Notes: generated by a model not told the origin, from the sequence alone. 64,000 nt of DNA from Maribacter thermophilus (GCF_001020565.1 NZ_LDAS01000001.1:782402-846401); one strand, 5' to 3'; positions 51,343 to 61,797 are shown, counted from the stretch's first letter. A program made the numbers and translations.

Positions 51343-52842
51343 TTAAGGATTATGGCTTTGGTAAATTAAGGTTTGCATGGCATGCGGGGGAATGGTATAA
51401 CTGATTTCAGATCGGTCTACCAATAATTTATAGGTAATGCTATCGTCCGTTTTGTTCATAACAACGGTTACTAACTGCCCGTCCGGATTTTTGAACGAAG
51501 TGCTTTCAATAGTGCTTCTGCTCGTAGTGGTACTTACCCGATGGGCACCTTTTTTAATGAACTTTGAGAAATGGCCTATGTAAAAATAGGATGGTGTATA
51601 GATAAGTTCATTGGTCTTCGTATTGGCATGAATGGGTGCAAAACAGAAATTCTGAACATGGTTCGGACCTCCATTTTCATCCAATAAAATATTCCAATCG
51701 GTCCAGCCTACCGTACCATTGTTGAAATCGTTGATCATGGAATTGCCATAACGTTCTGCGTTGGACCATCTTTGGTATTGTGTAGGGTCAAACCCTTCTT
51801 GACATCCTTCTGTAAATAACAGATTTTTGGTAGGGAAGGATTCCTTTATATTTTTTAGGTTGTCGTATTTAGGCTCGCCACCACTCCATGTTTCATACCA
51901 ATGAAAACCAATGCCCCAGGCATATTTCATAGCTTCCGGGTCTTCGAAAATGGTATTTGCACGATGTGAGATCAAATCTCTGTTATGGTCCCAAACTACA
52001 ATGTTCTTATCACCCATTCCCGCTTTTTCAAATGTGGGCCCCAGATAATTCTTTAAAAAATCCCTTTCTTCCTCTGCCGTATAAATGCAAGACTCCCATC
52101 GTTGCACCGCCATGGGCTCATTTTGAATGGTTACCCCCCAAACCGGTATATTTTCGCTCTCATAGGCTTCAATAAATTTAATGTAGTAATTTGCCCAAGC
52201 TTGATAATATTCGGGTAACAACTTACCCCCTTGCAACATATTGTTGTTCGATTTCATAAAGGCAGGAGGGCTCCAAGGACTTGCATAGAATACCAGGTCA
52301 TCGTTGATCAATGCCTGTGCCCGTTTGATCATCGGGATACGCTTCTGCTTATCTTTTTCTATGGAAAATGTTTTAAGCTCTTTGTCCCCTTCTTCAATAT
52401 AGGTGTAGCTTCCCAATCCAAAATCGCTACTGTGAATACTGGTTCTAATGATATTATAGTTGATTCCTTCTTCAGAATAATAGGCACGTAACAACTCTTC
52501 TTGCTTGTCTTTGCTCAAAGTTGAAAACACTTCGGCCGCAGCGTCCGTAATGGCTCCACCTATGCCCAAAAACTCTTGAAACTGCTTTTCTGGATGAACA
52601 AATATGGCCACTTCGTTTTCCAAGGGTTGTAGGGCCTCTTTAAAAGTAGCCTTTGAATCAGGGGACAATCGTTTTTCGGTGTCTTTGGCAGTTGTGTAAA
52701 CCTCTACATTTTGGCCGTTAAAAGACCTTGCAATGCTCTCGGTCGGCTTCTCGTTCGACACTTTCAATGCCTCCTTTTTTGAATTGTTACACGAAACCAA
52801 CAGCACTAATGTTGCTATGGGTATAAAATATTTATTTTTCAA
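51343..52842 (-). CDS. GH30 beta-glycosidase lipoprotein (beta-1,6-glucan type), copy 2
   Basis: 499 residues. Lipoprotein signal ends at LVSC (Cys18). A TIM barrel carries the acid/base Glu242 in TIQNEP and the nucleophile Glu345 in LLFTEG; a beta side domain follows (about 425-499). GH30 members cut beta-1,6-glucan or beta-glucosides; next to GH16 it probably removes the beta-1,6 branches of laminarin. It is only distantly similar to the other GH30 here, so the two may differ in specificity. Confidence 0.9.
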   Translation of the reverse strand: MKNKYFIPIATLVLLVSCNNSKKEALKVSNEKPTESIARSFNGQNVEVYTTAKDTEKRLSPDSKATFKEALQPLENEVAIFVHPEKQFQEFLGIGGAITDAAAEVFSTLSKDKQEELLRAYYSEEGINYNIIRTSIHSSDFGLGSYTYIEEGDKELKTFSIEKDKQKRIPMIKRAQALINDDLVFYASPWSPPAFMKSNNNMLQGGKLLPEYYQAWANYYIKFIEAYESENIPVWGVTIQNEPMAVQRWESCIYTAEEERDFLKNYLGPTFEKAGMGDKNIVVWDHNRDLISHRANTIFEDPEAMKYAWGIGFHWYETWSGGEPKYDNLKNIKESFPTKNLLFTEGCQEGFDPTQYQRWSNAERYGNSMINDFNNGTVGWTDWNILLDENGGPNHVQNFCFAPIHANTKTNELIYTPSYFYIGHFSKFIKKGAHRVSTTTSRSTIESTSFKNPDGQLVTVVMNKTDDSITYKLLVDRSEISYTIPPHAMQTLIYQSHNP

Positions 52843-52854
52843 AACTTTATATAT

Positions 52855-54603
52855 TTATTTAAATTCTAGATAGTTAATAATTGCTCCACCATTGTCAAAA
52901 ACCAATTTGATTTTATGTTCTCCTTTTGATAATTTGATATTTTCAACGGTTATGGTCTTATATACGGTCTCGTCAATTGTGGTTTTAGGTAGTGCAACAA
53001 CTTTTGAAATGTGTTTTTTATCGTTTTCCAAATGAAAAGATGCACCCGTGACATTACTTGAGTATCTTATGGAAACGTCAAATTCTCCTGCAGTCTTGGC
53101 GTAAACGGTATATTGCAACCATTCGCCATCATGAATATCAAAAACTTCATATCCATTCGATTTTTGGTCATTGCAGGTTTGGATATCAACACCATCATTT
53201 CGCATTTTTCTTCCTTTGTTCCAAGTAACGGGTTTACCGGTATCTATTCTATAATTGATATAATCATTATCTAAATAGGCATGGCCATTGGTACCTAAAT
53301 CATAATCTGTTGCGTATACAATACCTGGAATGTTATGTTCTTTAAAGGGTTTGGTGGTATCTGTTCGCACTTGCCTGAACATGGCATCGATAACATCGGG
53401 CTTTATGGTAAGCTGTTCCATTTTGTAATTATCGGCCAGTTGCATCAACGCATTAAATGCAAAATCTTCAGAAGGTTTCTCTTCTCCGTTTTTCCAATAG
53501 TTGAGCAAAGTTTCATAACCAGGGTTTTTTGTGACCGAAGTAACCCCTGCTGTATTATCTACTTTTTTCATGGGCCAAAACGCCCAACCAATATTATGGC
53601 GCTCTACTAAACGTATGGCCTCTCTAAACCATACGTTAGAATTTTCGCCACTTTCGCCCAACCAAATCGGCACATTATACTCCTCTCTGTAGTCCAAGAA
53701 TTTTTGAATGGATGCTTTGGTGTTGTAATTCCAGTATTTATGGAAACTTAACACCATATTGTTGTCCCATACCGGTAGAATACCTTCGTAGTTATTTCCC
53801 CAACAATTACCTTCAATAAAAATAATGTGATTGGTATCCACTTCTCTAATGGCTTTGGTGATATCGACCATTAGCTGTCTTAAAGGTGCATTTGATGTTT
53901 CGTCGCAGCCGTTTTTATTTTCACCGGTAAAATTCCAGTTAGGTTCGTTGATAATGTCGTATCCGGCAATCCATGGTTCATCTTTATATCGGTTTGCAAG
54001 CTTTCGCCATAAAGAGATCATTTTTTTTTGATTGGCCTCACTTTCCCACAGTGATGGTTTAGCGGTGTCATAATCAGATATATTGGCGTCGTTTCCTTGG
54101 CCACCTGGTGCGGCATGCAGATCCAAAATAAGATACATTTGATTTTCCTTGCACCATTTTAGCACATCATCCGTCATTTGAAATCCTTTTTCGATCCAGG
54201 TGATTTCTTCACTGTTTTCGTCTTCAATAGGTGGTGTATATAAATTATAGTGCATGGGCAACCTTACAGAGTTAAAGCCCCAAGCGGCAAGCGAATCTAT
54301 ATCTCTTTTGGTTACGCCGTTGGCCAAATAAGCATCATAGAATATCTTTGTTTTCTCATCACCTATCAGGTCTTGTATTTTTTGTTTGATGACATGTTGT
54401 GGTCCTGCAAAATTTGCTGTTTGCAACATATAGCCTTCCTGAACCATCCATCCGCCAAGGCCCAAACCTCTCAATAGTACATTGTTTCCATTGCCATCAA
54501 CGATGTTCTGTCCTTCAGTATGTAAAAAATTTTGTGCGGCTATACGGTTGCATGAGATTGAAATCACGCAAAACAGGATAAGGTTAAAACATATTTTTTT
54601 CAT
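52855..54603 (-). CDS. GH5 family glycoside hydrolase with C-terminal CBM6-like domain
   Basis: 582 residues. A signal (about 1-23; ISISC also allows a lipoprotein) is followed by a GH5 TIM barrel (about 28-400) with acid/base Glu220 in DIINEPNW and nucleophile Glu317 in IWLGESGE, plus the substrate histidine in SFHKYW. Residues about 425-582 form a beta sandwich of the CBM6 type (IHDGEWLQYTVYAKTAGEF). It could be an exo- or endo-beta-glucanase; GH5 is broad, so the linkage is inferred from neighbours. Confidence 0.88.
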   Translation of the reverse strand: MKKICFNLILFCVISISCNRIAAQNFLHTEGQNIVDGNGNNVLLRGLGLGGWMVQEGYMLQTANFAGPQHVIKQKIQDLIGDEKTKIFYDAYLANGVTKRDIDSLAAWGFNSVRLPMHYNLYTPPIEDENSEEITWIEKGFQMTDDVLKWCKENQMYLILDLHAAPGGQGNDANISDYDTAKPSLWESEANQKKMISLWRKLANRYKDEPWIAGYDIINEPNWNFTGENKNGCDETSNAPLRQLMVDITKAIREVDTNHIIFIEGNCWGNNYEGILPVWDNNMVLSFHKYWNYNTKASIQKFLDYREEYNVPIWLGESGENSNVWFREAIRLVERHNIGWAFWPMKKVDNTAGVTSVTKNPGYETLLNYWKNGEEKPSEDFAFNALMQLADNYKMEQLTIKPDVIDAMFRQVRTDTTKPFKEHNIPGIVYATDYDLGTNGHAYLDNDYINYRIDTGKPVTWNKGRKMRNDGVDIQTCNDQKSNGYEVFDIHDGEWLQYTVYAKTAGEFDVSIRYSSNVTGASFHLENDKKHISKVVALPKTTIDETVYKTITVENIKLSKGEHKIKLVFDNGGAIINYLEFK

Positions 54604-54615
54604 TACATTATTTTT

Positions 54616-56058
54616 TTACCAAACATAAGTACCTACCGCTCCTGCTTTAAGAGAAGTTGAAACCGACTCGCCAGGGGTTTTTATGTTGAATGATTTATCT
54701 ATTTCTGTATTGTTTACTACGATGACCACGATGTTTCCATCAGGTGTCTTGAAGGCAACGTTTGGCAATTCATCAGAATAATTCGAAGCTATTCTATGTG
54801 ATCCAGGCCTGACGAATTTTGAAGCGTGCGCAATTATATAGTAAGCTACGTTTCTTTGTACGTTATTGCCATCTATGGTTAGTGCTCCCAAACATTCTGT
54901 ACAGCCTCCTTGGGTATGTGGTTCCAAACTTGAGTTTGAAGCTAAATTCCACTCCAAAACCGTTTTACACCAATTTCGGGTTGCACCTACTATTAATTCT
55001 CTGGTGTGCCAAAGTAAGTTTTCATCAAAATTACTGTTAGCGCCTACCCATTGTTCCGTAAAATATAAATTCTTATCAGGATGTGCATTGTGCAATGTGG
55101 TGAGATTGTTTATGGAGCCATTGTATAAATGAAATGCCGAACCGTCAATGTATGGATTTGCTTCGGCATCATCCAAAATACTTGTAGCATACGAAGTATT
55201 ATCTGCATTGTGGTCCCAAATTATAATTTTGGTATCAATGTTGGCGGCTTCAAAAGCGGGGCCTAAAAAATCTTTAATAAACAATGCCTGATCGGTAGAT
55301 TCCATATACATACTTGGATTATTACCATCATGATACGGTTCATTTTGAATGGTAATGGCATCTATGGTAATTCCTTCTTCTAGATAGGCTTGAATATATT
55401 TCACGAAATAATTAGCATAGGTTTCAAAATATTCGGGCCTTAGACTTCCACCTATGGAATTGTTGTTGGTTTTCATCCAAGAGGGTGCGGACCAAGGTGA
55501 TCCCATTATTTTTATGTTAGGATTTATTTCAAGAATTTCATTTAATACAGGAATGAGATGTTCTTGGTCCGGGGCTATGGAGAATTGTTCCAGATTTTCA
55601 TCGGTTTCCCCGGTTGGCAGGTCATTGTACGTAAACGGTTCTGCATCCAAATCGGAAGCCCCAATGCTAACACGCAAGTAACTTACCCCTATACCGTCTT
55701 CACTGAATAGTTCATTTAAAATAGTTGCCCTATCAGTAGGGGCCATGTTATGTAAATGTAGGGCACTGCCACCTGTCAAGGAAAATCCGAACCCATCCAT
55801 TTCCTGATACGTTACATCAGGATCAACCGTAATGGAGAAATTTATATTTTCTAAAAATAATGGTACATTGGTGGGTTGTAAGCTGAACAACTCTGATTGG
55901 TCCGCCTCGGTCAAATACAACGCTACATTACTGTAGGTAAGAGTCGACCCTGGGTTATTTGAATCAGAATCTAAATCTATATCATCGGAGCTAGTTCTGT
56001 CAGAAGAACAATTTATGAGCAGTGTACTTGTAAAAAATAAAACAATAAACTTATTCAT
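54616..56058 (-). CDS. GH30 beta-glycosidase lipoprotein (beta-1,6-glucan type), copy 1
   Basis: 480 residues. Lipoprotein signal ends at INC (Cys17) followed by a long acidic run SSDDIDLDSDS, so it is probably surface-exposed. Acid/base Glu240 in TIQNEP, nucleophile Glu335 in LYFTEQ and the usual FGFSLTGGSA opening of the barrel are present; a beta domain (about 410-480) closes the chain. It follows a hairpin-containing gap after the glycan-binding gene and starts the run of enzyme genes. Confidence 0.9.
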   Translation of the reverse strand: MNKFIVLFFTSTLLINCSSDRTSSDDIDLDSDSNNPGSTLTYSNVALYLTEADQSELFSLQPTNVPLFLENINFSITVDPDVTYQEMDGFGFSLTGGSALHLHNMAPTDRATILNELFSEDGIGVSYLRVSIGASDLDAEPFTYNDLPTGETDENLEQFSIAPDQEHLIPVLNEILEINPNIKIMGSPWSAPSWMKTNNNSIGGSLRPEYFETYANYFVKYIQAYLEEGITIDAITIQNEPYHDGNNPSMYMESTDQALFIKDFLGPAFEAANIDTKIIIWDHNADNTSYATSILDDAEANPYIDGSAFHLYNGSINNLTTLHNAHPDKNLYFTEQWVGANSNFDENLLWHTRELIVGATRNWCKTVLEWNLASNSSLEPHTQGGCTECLGALTIDGNNVQRNVAYYIIAHASKFVRPGSHRIASNYSDELPNVAFKTPDGNIVVIVVNNTEIDKSFNIKTPGESVSTSLKAGAVGTYVW

Positions 56059-56182
56059 TTAAAATCGTCGATTTAGGGTTAATAGCTAGATTGAAATTTT
56101 GGTTTCTATAGTTTATGCTTGTTGCGTGTAAAATAAAATCTTGGCAATAACAATTGATTGGAAGCTCTTTAAACTAATAGAT

Positions 56183-56212
56183 AAAGTCCACATCCAGTTG
56201 AACATGGACTTT
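56183..56212 (-). promoter_or_regulatory. Intra-operon hairpin between binding-protein and enzyme genes
   Basis: AAAGTCCA (56183-56190) pairs perfectly with TGGACTTT (56205-56212). It lacks a strong T run on the minus strand, so it may be an RNA stabiliser or leaky attenuator rather than a full terminator. It sits in the 207-base gap, the largest inside the operon. Confidence 0.45.
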
Positions 56213-56265
56213 AAAATCAAATAAACTAACTAAAACAATTACTAAACGTACTTCATTCCATTTGG

Positions 56266-57141
56266 TCACTCTCCCGTACCTCTCATTTCGACATTTGAAA
56301 TTGTGTAACCTGGAACAGTACCGCCACCACATTTAATAACTAAATAAACCGTTCCAGAAGTATCAAATGTTACGGTATTGCTTACCACCCCTGAATAGGA
56401 ATTGGCAACACACCCAGTTGAAGAAAGAAAGTCACTTAATGTTCCTGTGCCACATCCGGTCCAGGTATTTAGTCCCATGACAACATCATTTCCATAATCG
56501 CTCCATTGTACAGGTTCTACAGTGCTGGCAAAAACTTCGAACCAAGCCTCATCGTTACCATCTCCGGAGATAAACATATCTATTTCATATTCTCTTCCGG
56601 CAACCACTTCAATAGCTTGATAAATTGCCTGTTGATTGTAGTCACTAGCGGTGATCGTTGCACTATTTTCATTAAAAGTCCAACTAGCCCCGCTAGCGCT
56701 TATATTCAAAATCGTCCATTCCGCATGGTCATTTTCATTTTCGAACTTTCCGCCCCTGACCAGGTTTCCTGCGACTGGATCGGAGCTTTCTATATCAATT
56801 GTTTGGATAGCGGTTTTTGACACCCCTCCTATTCCCGTAACCTTATGTTGAATCGTATACGTGCCTGCGTCTGGATAAAAAACGGTTTCTTCGGTTCCAC
56901 CGGAAACAAAACCAATACCTTTACCCAAGTCCCAACTAGAAGTTAGGTAGCTGCCATTAGCTGTAAGTACATACGTATTATTGGCATCGGCAACATCGGT
57001 TATGGTAAAGCCTGCATCCAGTTCGGTTGCTACAAGGCCATTGCCTTCTTCAATTTCATCGGGTTGACAAGCAATCAAAAGAGCCCCCATTGCAATTGCC
57101 GTATATCTAAACCCTATATTTAAATTTATATTTAGTTTCAT
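56266..57141 (-). CDS. PKD-type surface glycan-binding lipoprotein
   Basis: 291 residues. Lipoprotein signal ends at LLIAC (Cys25) followed by QPDEIEEG. A PKD/Ig-like domain (about 42-118, with SWDLGKGIGFVSGG and YPDAGTYTIQH) precedes a carbohydrate-binding beta sandwich (about 128-288, with LVRGGKFENENDHAEW and aromatic Trp side chains). It occupies the SusE/SGBP position, 17 bases after susD, and should hold the polysaccharide at the cell surface. It has no catalytic residues. Confidence 0.82.
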   Translation of the reverse strand: MKLNINLNIGFRYTAIAMGALLIACQPDEIEEGNGLVATELDAGFTITDVADANNTYVLTANGSYLTSSWDLGKGIGFVSGGTEETVFYPDAGTYTIQHKVTGIGGVSKTAIQTIDIESSDPVAGNLVRGGKFENENDHAEWTILNISASGASWTFNENSATITASDYNQQAIYQAIEVVAGREYEIDMFISGDGNDEAWFEVFASTVEPVQWSDYGNDVVMGLNTWTGCGTGTLSDFLSSTGCVANSYSGVVSNTVTFDTSGTVYLVIKCGGGTVPGYTISNVEMRGTGE

Positions 57142-57158
57142 TGGTCTGTGTTTAGAGA

Positions 57159-58673
57159 TTAATAATTAGGGTTTTGTTCCAGCAATGTATTTTCCAATTC
57201 AGTAAGCGGAATTGGTAAAATCTCATGTTTACCGGCAACAAACCCCCTATCTGCCAATACTGTAGCTGCCTTACCTGTTCTTACCAGGTCGTACCACCTA
57301 TGGCCTTCCCCGGCCAATTCCAATCGGCGCTCATTTAAAATAGCATCCATTGATACGGGGACGGAAGGTAATCCGACCCTTGCCCTCACCGCGTCCAGCA
57401 ATGCTTGTGCACGCGTTCCGCTACCCCCAAGGGCTTCTGCTTCCAATAAATATGTATCGGCCAAACGCATCATATACGTATGCTGTTTATAATTAAGTTC
57501 GGTAGCACCACCTCCTGTTGATTGATCTGAATTTAAAGGCATAAACTTTTTAAGAAAATAACCGGTATACTGGTAATTCTCTTCCAACTCTACTTCGCCA
57601 GCCTCTACATAAGATTGTAAGTCTTCGATGGTGGCGTCAAGCCTAGGGTCTCCTTCAAGTGCATCGTATAAACTTTGGGTTATTACGTTAAAACCCCATC
57701 CTGCGGCATAGTCGGGTGCGGTGGAACCTGAAGTACGAACGTATCCCCTTGGCCCGACCATTACATTTAAGCTGTTGCCTTCGTCATCGCCTGCGCCCCA
57801 ATTGCCCCAATCGGCATTACTTTTATCGGTATGTGCTATTTCAATTATAGATTCACTGTTATAAATATTATCTACATCCCATAAATCTGAAAAATTGTCA
57901 AGTAATTTATAGCCATATGGACTTGTAGAGCCAGGGGTGCCATTTACCTCGGCCAGTTGCGAAGCTGCTTCACTATTTTTGCCTTGGTACAAATATACTT
58001 TGCCTAATAGAGCCTTGGCAGCACCTTGTGTTAAGCGTCCTGCTTCATTGGTAAGATCTAAAGTAACAGGCAGGTCTGGAATTGCTTCCAGTAAATCGGT
58101 TTCTATTTGTGCATACACTTCGGTGGGATCGGCTTGGGTAACGTCATAAATTTCATCTGTACTGAGTGGGGCGGTAATTAACGGAATGTTCTTGAACAAC
58201 CTGACCAATTCAAAATAATAAATGGCTCTCAAAGCTTTGGTCTCGGCCGTAAACCTGGCCTTTGTATCATCGGACATATCTACATCGGGTAATTTTGTCA
58301 AGAGCGTATTTGCTCTGAAAATGCCCTGATAGAAATCGCTCCAATAACTGGTTCCAATTGTTGATTCGCTAATCGTGTAATTAGAAAATACTTGAAACTG
58401 TAAACCATCTGAAGAACTTCCTCCTCCTGCATAGTGATCATCGGAACCGGAGTTTAAGAACGCAATCATGTTTTCGAATCCACGGGATTGCTTTCCTATA
58501 ACGTCGTAAACTGCTACTAGGCCAGAATATGCTTCGGTTTCGTTTGAATAATAGTTTTCTTCTAGTGTAGTTCCCTTGGGTTCTACTTCAAGAAAATCTT
58601 CACTACAGGATATCATGAGCATCAATATTGGCAGAGCAATACCTAAACCCATTATTTTATTAATATTTTTCAT
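57159..58673 (-). CDS. susD: SusD family (RagB) glycan-binding lipoprotein
   Basis: 504 residues. Lipoprotein signal ends at ISC (Cys23), then SEDFLEVEPKG as usual for SusD. TPR-like helices (about 75-330) and the C-terminal half with RRLELAGEGHRWYDLVRTG, a strongly conserved family block, are present. It forms the lid on the SusC channel and binds oligosaccharides. The ATG at 58673 was chosen because it starts the signal peptide; a longer frame overlaps susC. It begins 10 bases after the susC stop. Confidence 0.95.
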   Translation of the reverse strand: MKNINKIMGLGIALPILMLMISCSEDFLEVEPKGTTLEENYYSNETEAYSGLVAVYDVIGKQSRGFENMIAFLNSGSDDHYAGGGSSSDGLQFQVFSNYTISESTIGTSYWSDFYQGIFRANTLLTKLPDVDMSDDTKARFTAETKALRAIYYFELVRLFKNIPLITAPLSTDEIYDVTQADPTEVYAQIETDLLEAIPDLPVTLDLTNEAGRLTQGAAKALLGKVYLYQGKNSEAASQLAEVNGTPGSTSPYGYKLLDNFSDLWDVDNIYNSESIIEIAHTDKSNADWGNWGAGDDEGNSLNVMVGPRGYVRTSGSTAPDYAAGWGFNVITQSLYDALEGDPRLDATIEDLQSYVEAGEVELEENYQYTGYFLKKFMPLNSDQSTGGGATELNYKQHTYMMRLADTYLLEAEALGGSGTRAQALLDAVRARVGLPSVPVSMDAILNERRLELAGEGHRWYDLVRTGKAATVLADRGFVAGKHEILPIPLTELENTLLEQNPNY

Positions 58674-58683
58674 CTCTCTTTTT

Positions 58684-61600
58684 TTAAAATTGTAAATTAA
58701 TTCCAATTTGGTTTGTAATCGCCTGCGGGTAATAACCTCGATCAATACCCATAACCCCTCCTCCAATTTCAGGGTCGTAACCGCTGTAGTTGGTAAATGT
58801 AAATAGGTTCTCGGAAGTAAAGTAAATCCGTAATTTGCTTACACCATACTTACTTAAGACATCGGAGGGAATCGTGTACCCAAGTTGAATTGTTTTTATT
58901 CTTAGATAATCTCCATCTTCTAAATAAAAATCCGAAGGATTTGAAAAATTGTTGTTGGTGTCGTTTGTAGTTAACCTTGGGTATGTGTTAGAGGTGCCTT
59001 CTCCGACCCATCTACCTAAGGCCGCTGTTTGATAATTAGCGTTTTCTATATCCAACCTTCTTAGAGCCTGGAAAATTTTATTGCCACTTGCACCCTGACA
59101 GAATACCAAAAGGTCAATGTTTTTGTAATCAAGATTAAAGGTGAAACCAAAGGTCACTTTAGGGATAGAGCTTCCTAAAAAATCCCTATCATCAGAATCG
59201 ATATCGCCATCGTCGTCTAAATCTTGCCATTTAAAATCTCCAGGTTGAGCATTTGGTTGAATTACCGTTCCATCGGAACTGACATAACTATCGATTTCTG
59301 CTTGATTTTGAAAAATACCGTTGGTTTTAAAACCATAGAAGGAATTTACCGGTTGTCCTACCTGTGTTCTAGTGATTGGATACGTACTGGACTGAATGGT
59401 TTCGCCTCCGGATAAAAAATCCACTCCATTACCTAAATAGGTTACTGTATTTTTTAAAAACGATACATTTCCGTTTAACGACAAATTAAAATCATTAAAA
59501 CTTGTGTTGTACCCAAGTTCCAGGTCAACACCCGTGTTTTCCATATCGGCTACATTTCCTGTAGGGCTTGCCACTGCACCAACATACCCTGGTATAGTAA
59601 CACTTTGCAAAATACCCGTAGTTACTTTTTTGTACCAATCGAATGTCAAAGAGAAATTATGGAACAATCTGGTATCAAAACCAATGTTTAATTGACTTGT
59701 TTCTTCCCATTTTAAATCTGGGTTCGACGGTGCATCCGGACTATTACCGATAACAACGGAACCAGAGGTGCCTATAGTATAGTTTCTACCTCCACTTACC
59801 GTTGATAGGTATTGGAAATCTCCAATGGCATCACTACCTGTAACACCATACCCACCTCTGATCTTTAATTGGTTGACTACCTCATTATCTTTCCAAAAAT
59901 TTTCCAAAGAAGGTACCCAGCCTGCAGAAAACGAAGGAAAAAAGCCGTATTTGTTATTGGCTCCAAAACGTGAAGACCCATCACGTCTTATAATTGCCGT
60001 AAGCAAATATTTTTCATCATAATCATAGGTTAACCTAGAAAACAAAGAGTTTACTGTATGCTCATTACCTGTATATGCCGATGCGGTTATTTGGTCCGTA
60101 GGTACACTAAAGTTAAACGATGCATCTTTGTAGTTGTCCACTGGAATATCAAAATAGGTTACTGTTTCTCCAGAGGAAATATTGTCGACATAAGCTCCTT
60201 GACCCAATAGGACACTAAAATTATGATTGCCCAAAGTCTTTGCATAGGAAACAGTGTTCTCTATATTCCAACCAAAACCTTTATTTGTAGATCTTGAAAT
60301 ATTGTTCTGTGTGGTTATAGAGGAAGCATTTAAGTAAGACACCGGTGTATAGCTTTGGCTTCCCCAATAAGAAAGCTTACCACCTAAAGTACTTCTGAAT
60401 TTTAAACCTTCAAGAGGTTCAAATTCTAGATATGCGTTTCCAACAAAGTTATCTGCCCATCCATAATTTCCCAATTGCGTTTGTTGGTATGCCAATGGAT
60501 TGGACATTTCTTGTGCCACCAAATTGGAAATGCCGTACGGATTACCGTTTTCATCTCGCCATATACCATTGTTGGTGTAGGGAGCTTGTGCTATTAAAAT
60601 TGGATCTGTTTCAACTGTTGGGGTTAACGGATCTAAATTTATGGCAGAAGATAACGGACCGCCAAATTCACTGTTGGTATTGCCAATGCCTATACTTTTT
60701 TCGTTAGAATATCCGACGGTTTGCCCAAAACGCAATTTGTCGGTTATGTTATGGGTAGAATTTAGACGGATGTTTTTTCTAGTGTAGTTAGAAATATCAC
60801 TTAATACAATACCTTCTTGATCTGTATATCCAAATGATGCATAATATTGAGATATCTCGTTGCCACCACTTAAACTTAACTCATGACTGGTTCTTGTGGC
60901 GCCTTTGTTAAAAATTTCCGATTGCCAGTCTGTGCCTTCGCCCAATGAAGCCGGATTGGAATATATGATATCTCCGCCACCATTCACTGATTTTTCATTT
61001 AATAGGGTGGCATATTCCGTGGCGTTCAAAAGGTCTAACTTTCTTGCAGGGGACGATATGCCCGTATACCCGTTATAGTTAACACTTAATTTACCTGATT
61101 TTCCTTTTTTGGTAGTTACAAGAATTACCCCCGTTGCCGCTCTTGCCCCATAAATGGCCTGAGACGCGGCGTCTTTTAATACCTCTATGGATTCAATATC
61201 GGACTGGTTTAAATACCCTATTCCTCCAGAATCCACCACCACACCGTCTACTACCCATAGAGGTTCGTTACTGCCCAACGTGGTAACACCCCTTACCCTA
61301 ACCGTTGATGAAGAACCGGGCTGACCTGAATTGGCGGCAATGGTAATACCCGAAACCCTACCTTGTAACGTTTGTTCAACCCGTGTTATCGGCAGGTCTT
61401 CAAGTTCGCTCTGCTTCACTCCCGAGATGGCGCCAGTAATAACACTCTTCTTTTGAGTACCATAACCTACCACGACTACCTCGTCAAGTTGTTGAAGGTC
61501 TTCTTGTAAAACAATGTTTAAATCGGTGCTGTTCTGTATTACAATGTTTTGGGTTATGTAACCAAGATAACTGATGGATAATGTAGCACCAACCTTGGTG

Positions 61601-61797
61601 TCGATTGTAAATACACCGTCAAAATCTGTTACAATACCATTGGAAGTGCCTTTTTCAATTACGTTTGCACCAGGAATAGGCATACCTGTTTCGTCATTTA
61701 CAATTCCATGCACGGTAATCTCTTGTGCAAAAGAAAACCATGAAGATAGAATACATAAAATCGTCAAGGATTTTAAAATGAATTTGTGTTGTTTCAT
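58684..61797 (-). CDS. susC: SusC family (RagA) TonB-linked outer-membrane transporter
   Basis: 1,037 residues. Signal peptide (1-24), carboxypeptidase-regulatory-like domain (about 26-113, VHGIVNDETGMPIPGANV), TonB-box-like EVVVVGYGTQKK, plug (about 120-240, with ITIAANSGQPG and SIEVLKDAASQAIYGARA), then a large beta barrel ending in Phe. It imports glucan oligosaccharides captured by SusD, driven by TonB. It is the first gene of the glucan operon. Confidence 0.96.
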   Translation of the reverse strand: MKQHKFILKSLTILCILSSWFSFAQEITVHGIVNDETGMPIPGANVIEKGTSNGIVTDFDGVFTIDTKVGATLSISYLGYITQNIVIQNSTDLNIVLQEDLQQLDEVVVVGYGTQKKSVITGAISGVKQSELEDLPITRVEQTLQGRVSGITIAANSGQPGSSSTVRVRGVTTLGSNEPLWVVDGVVVDSGGIGYLNQSDIESIEVLKDAASQAIYGARAATGVILVTTKKGKSGKLSVNYNGYTGISSPARKLDLLNATEYATLLNEKSVNGGGDIIYSNPASLGEGTDWQSEIFNKGATRTSHELSLSGGNEISQYYASFGYTDQEGIVLSDISNYTRKNIRLNSTHNITDKLRFGQTVGYSNEKSIGIGNTNSEFGGPLSSAINLDPLTPTVETDPILIAQAPYTNNGIWRDENGNPYGISNLVAQEMSNPLAYQQTQLGNYGWADNFVGNAYLEFEPLEGLKFRSTLGGKLSYWGSQSYTPVSYLNASSITTQNNISRSTNKGFGWNIENTVSYAKTLGNHNFSVLLGQGAYVDNISSGETVTYFDIPVDNYKDASFNFSVPTDQITASAYTGNEHTVNSLFSRLTYDYDEKYLLTAIIRRDGSSRFGANNKYGFFPSFSAGWVPSLENFWKDNEVVNQLKIRGGYGVTGSDAIGDFQYLSTVSGGRNYTIGTSGSVVIGNSPDAPSNPDLKWEETSQLNIGFDTRLFHNFSLTFDWYKKVTTGILQSVTIPGYVGAVASPTGNVADMENTGVDLELGYNTSFNDFNLSLNGNVSFLKNTVTYLGNGVDFLSGGETIQSSTYPITRTQVGQPVNSFYGFKTNGIFQNQAEIDSYVSSDGTVIQPNAQPGDFKWQDLDDDGDIDSDDRDFLGSSIPKVTFGFTFNLDYKNIDLLVFCQGASGNKIFQALRRLDIENANYQTAALGRWVGEGTSNTYPRLTTNDTNNNFSNPSDFYLEDGDYLRIKTIQLGYTIPSDVLSKYGVSKLRIYFTSENLFTFTNYSGYDPEIGGGVMGIDRGYYPQAITNQIGINLQF

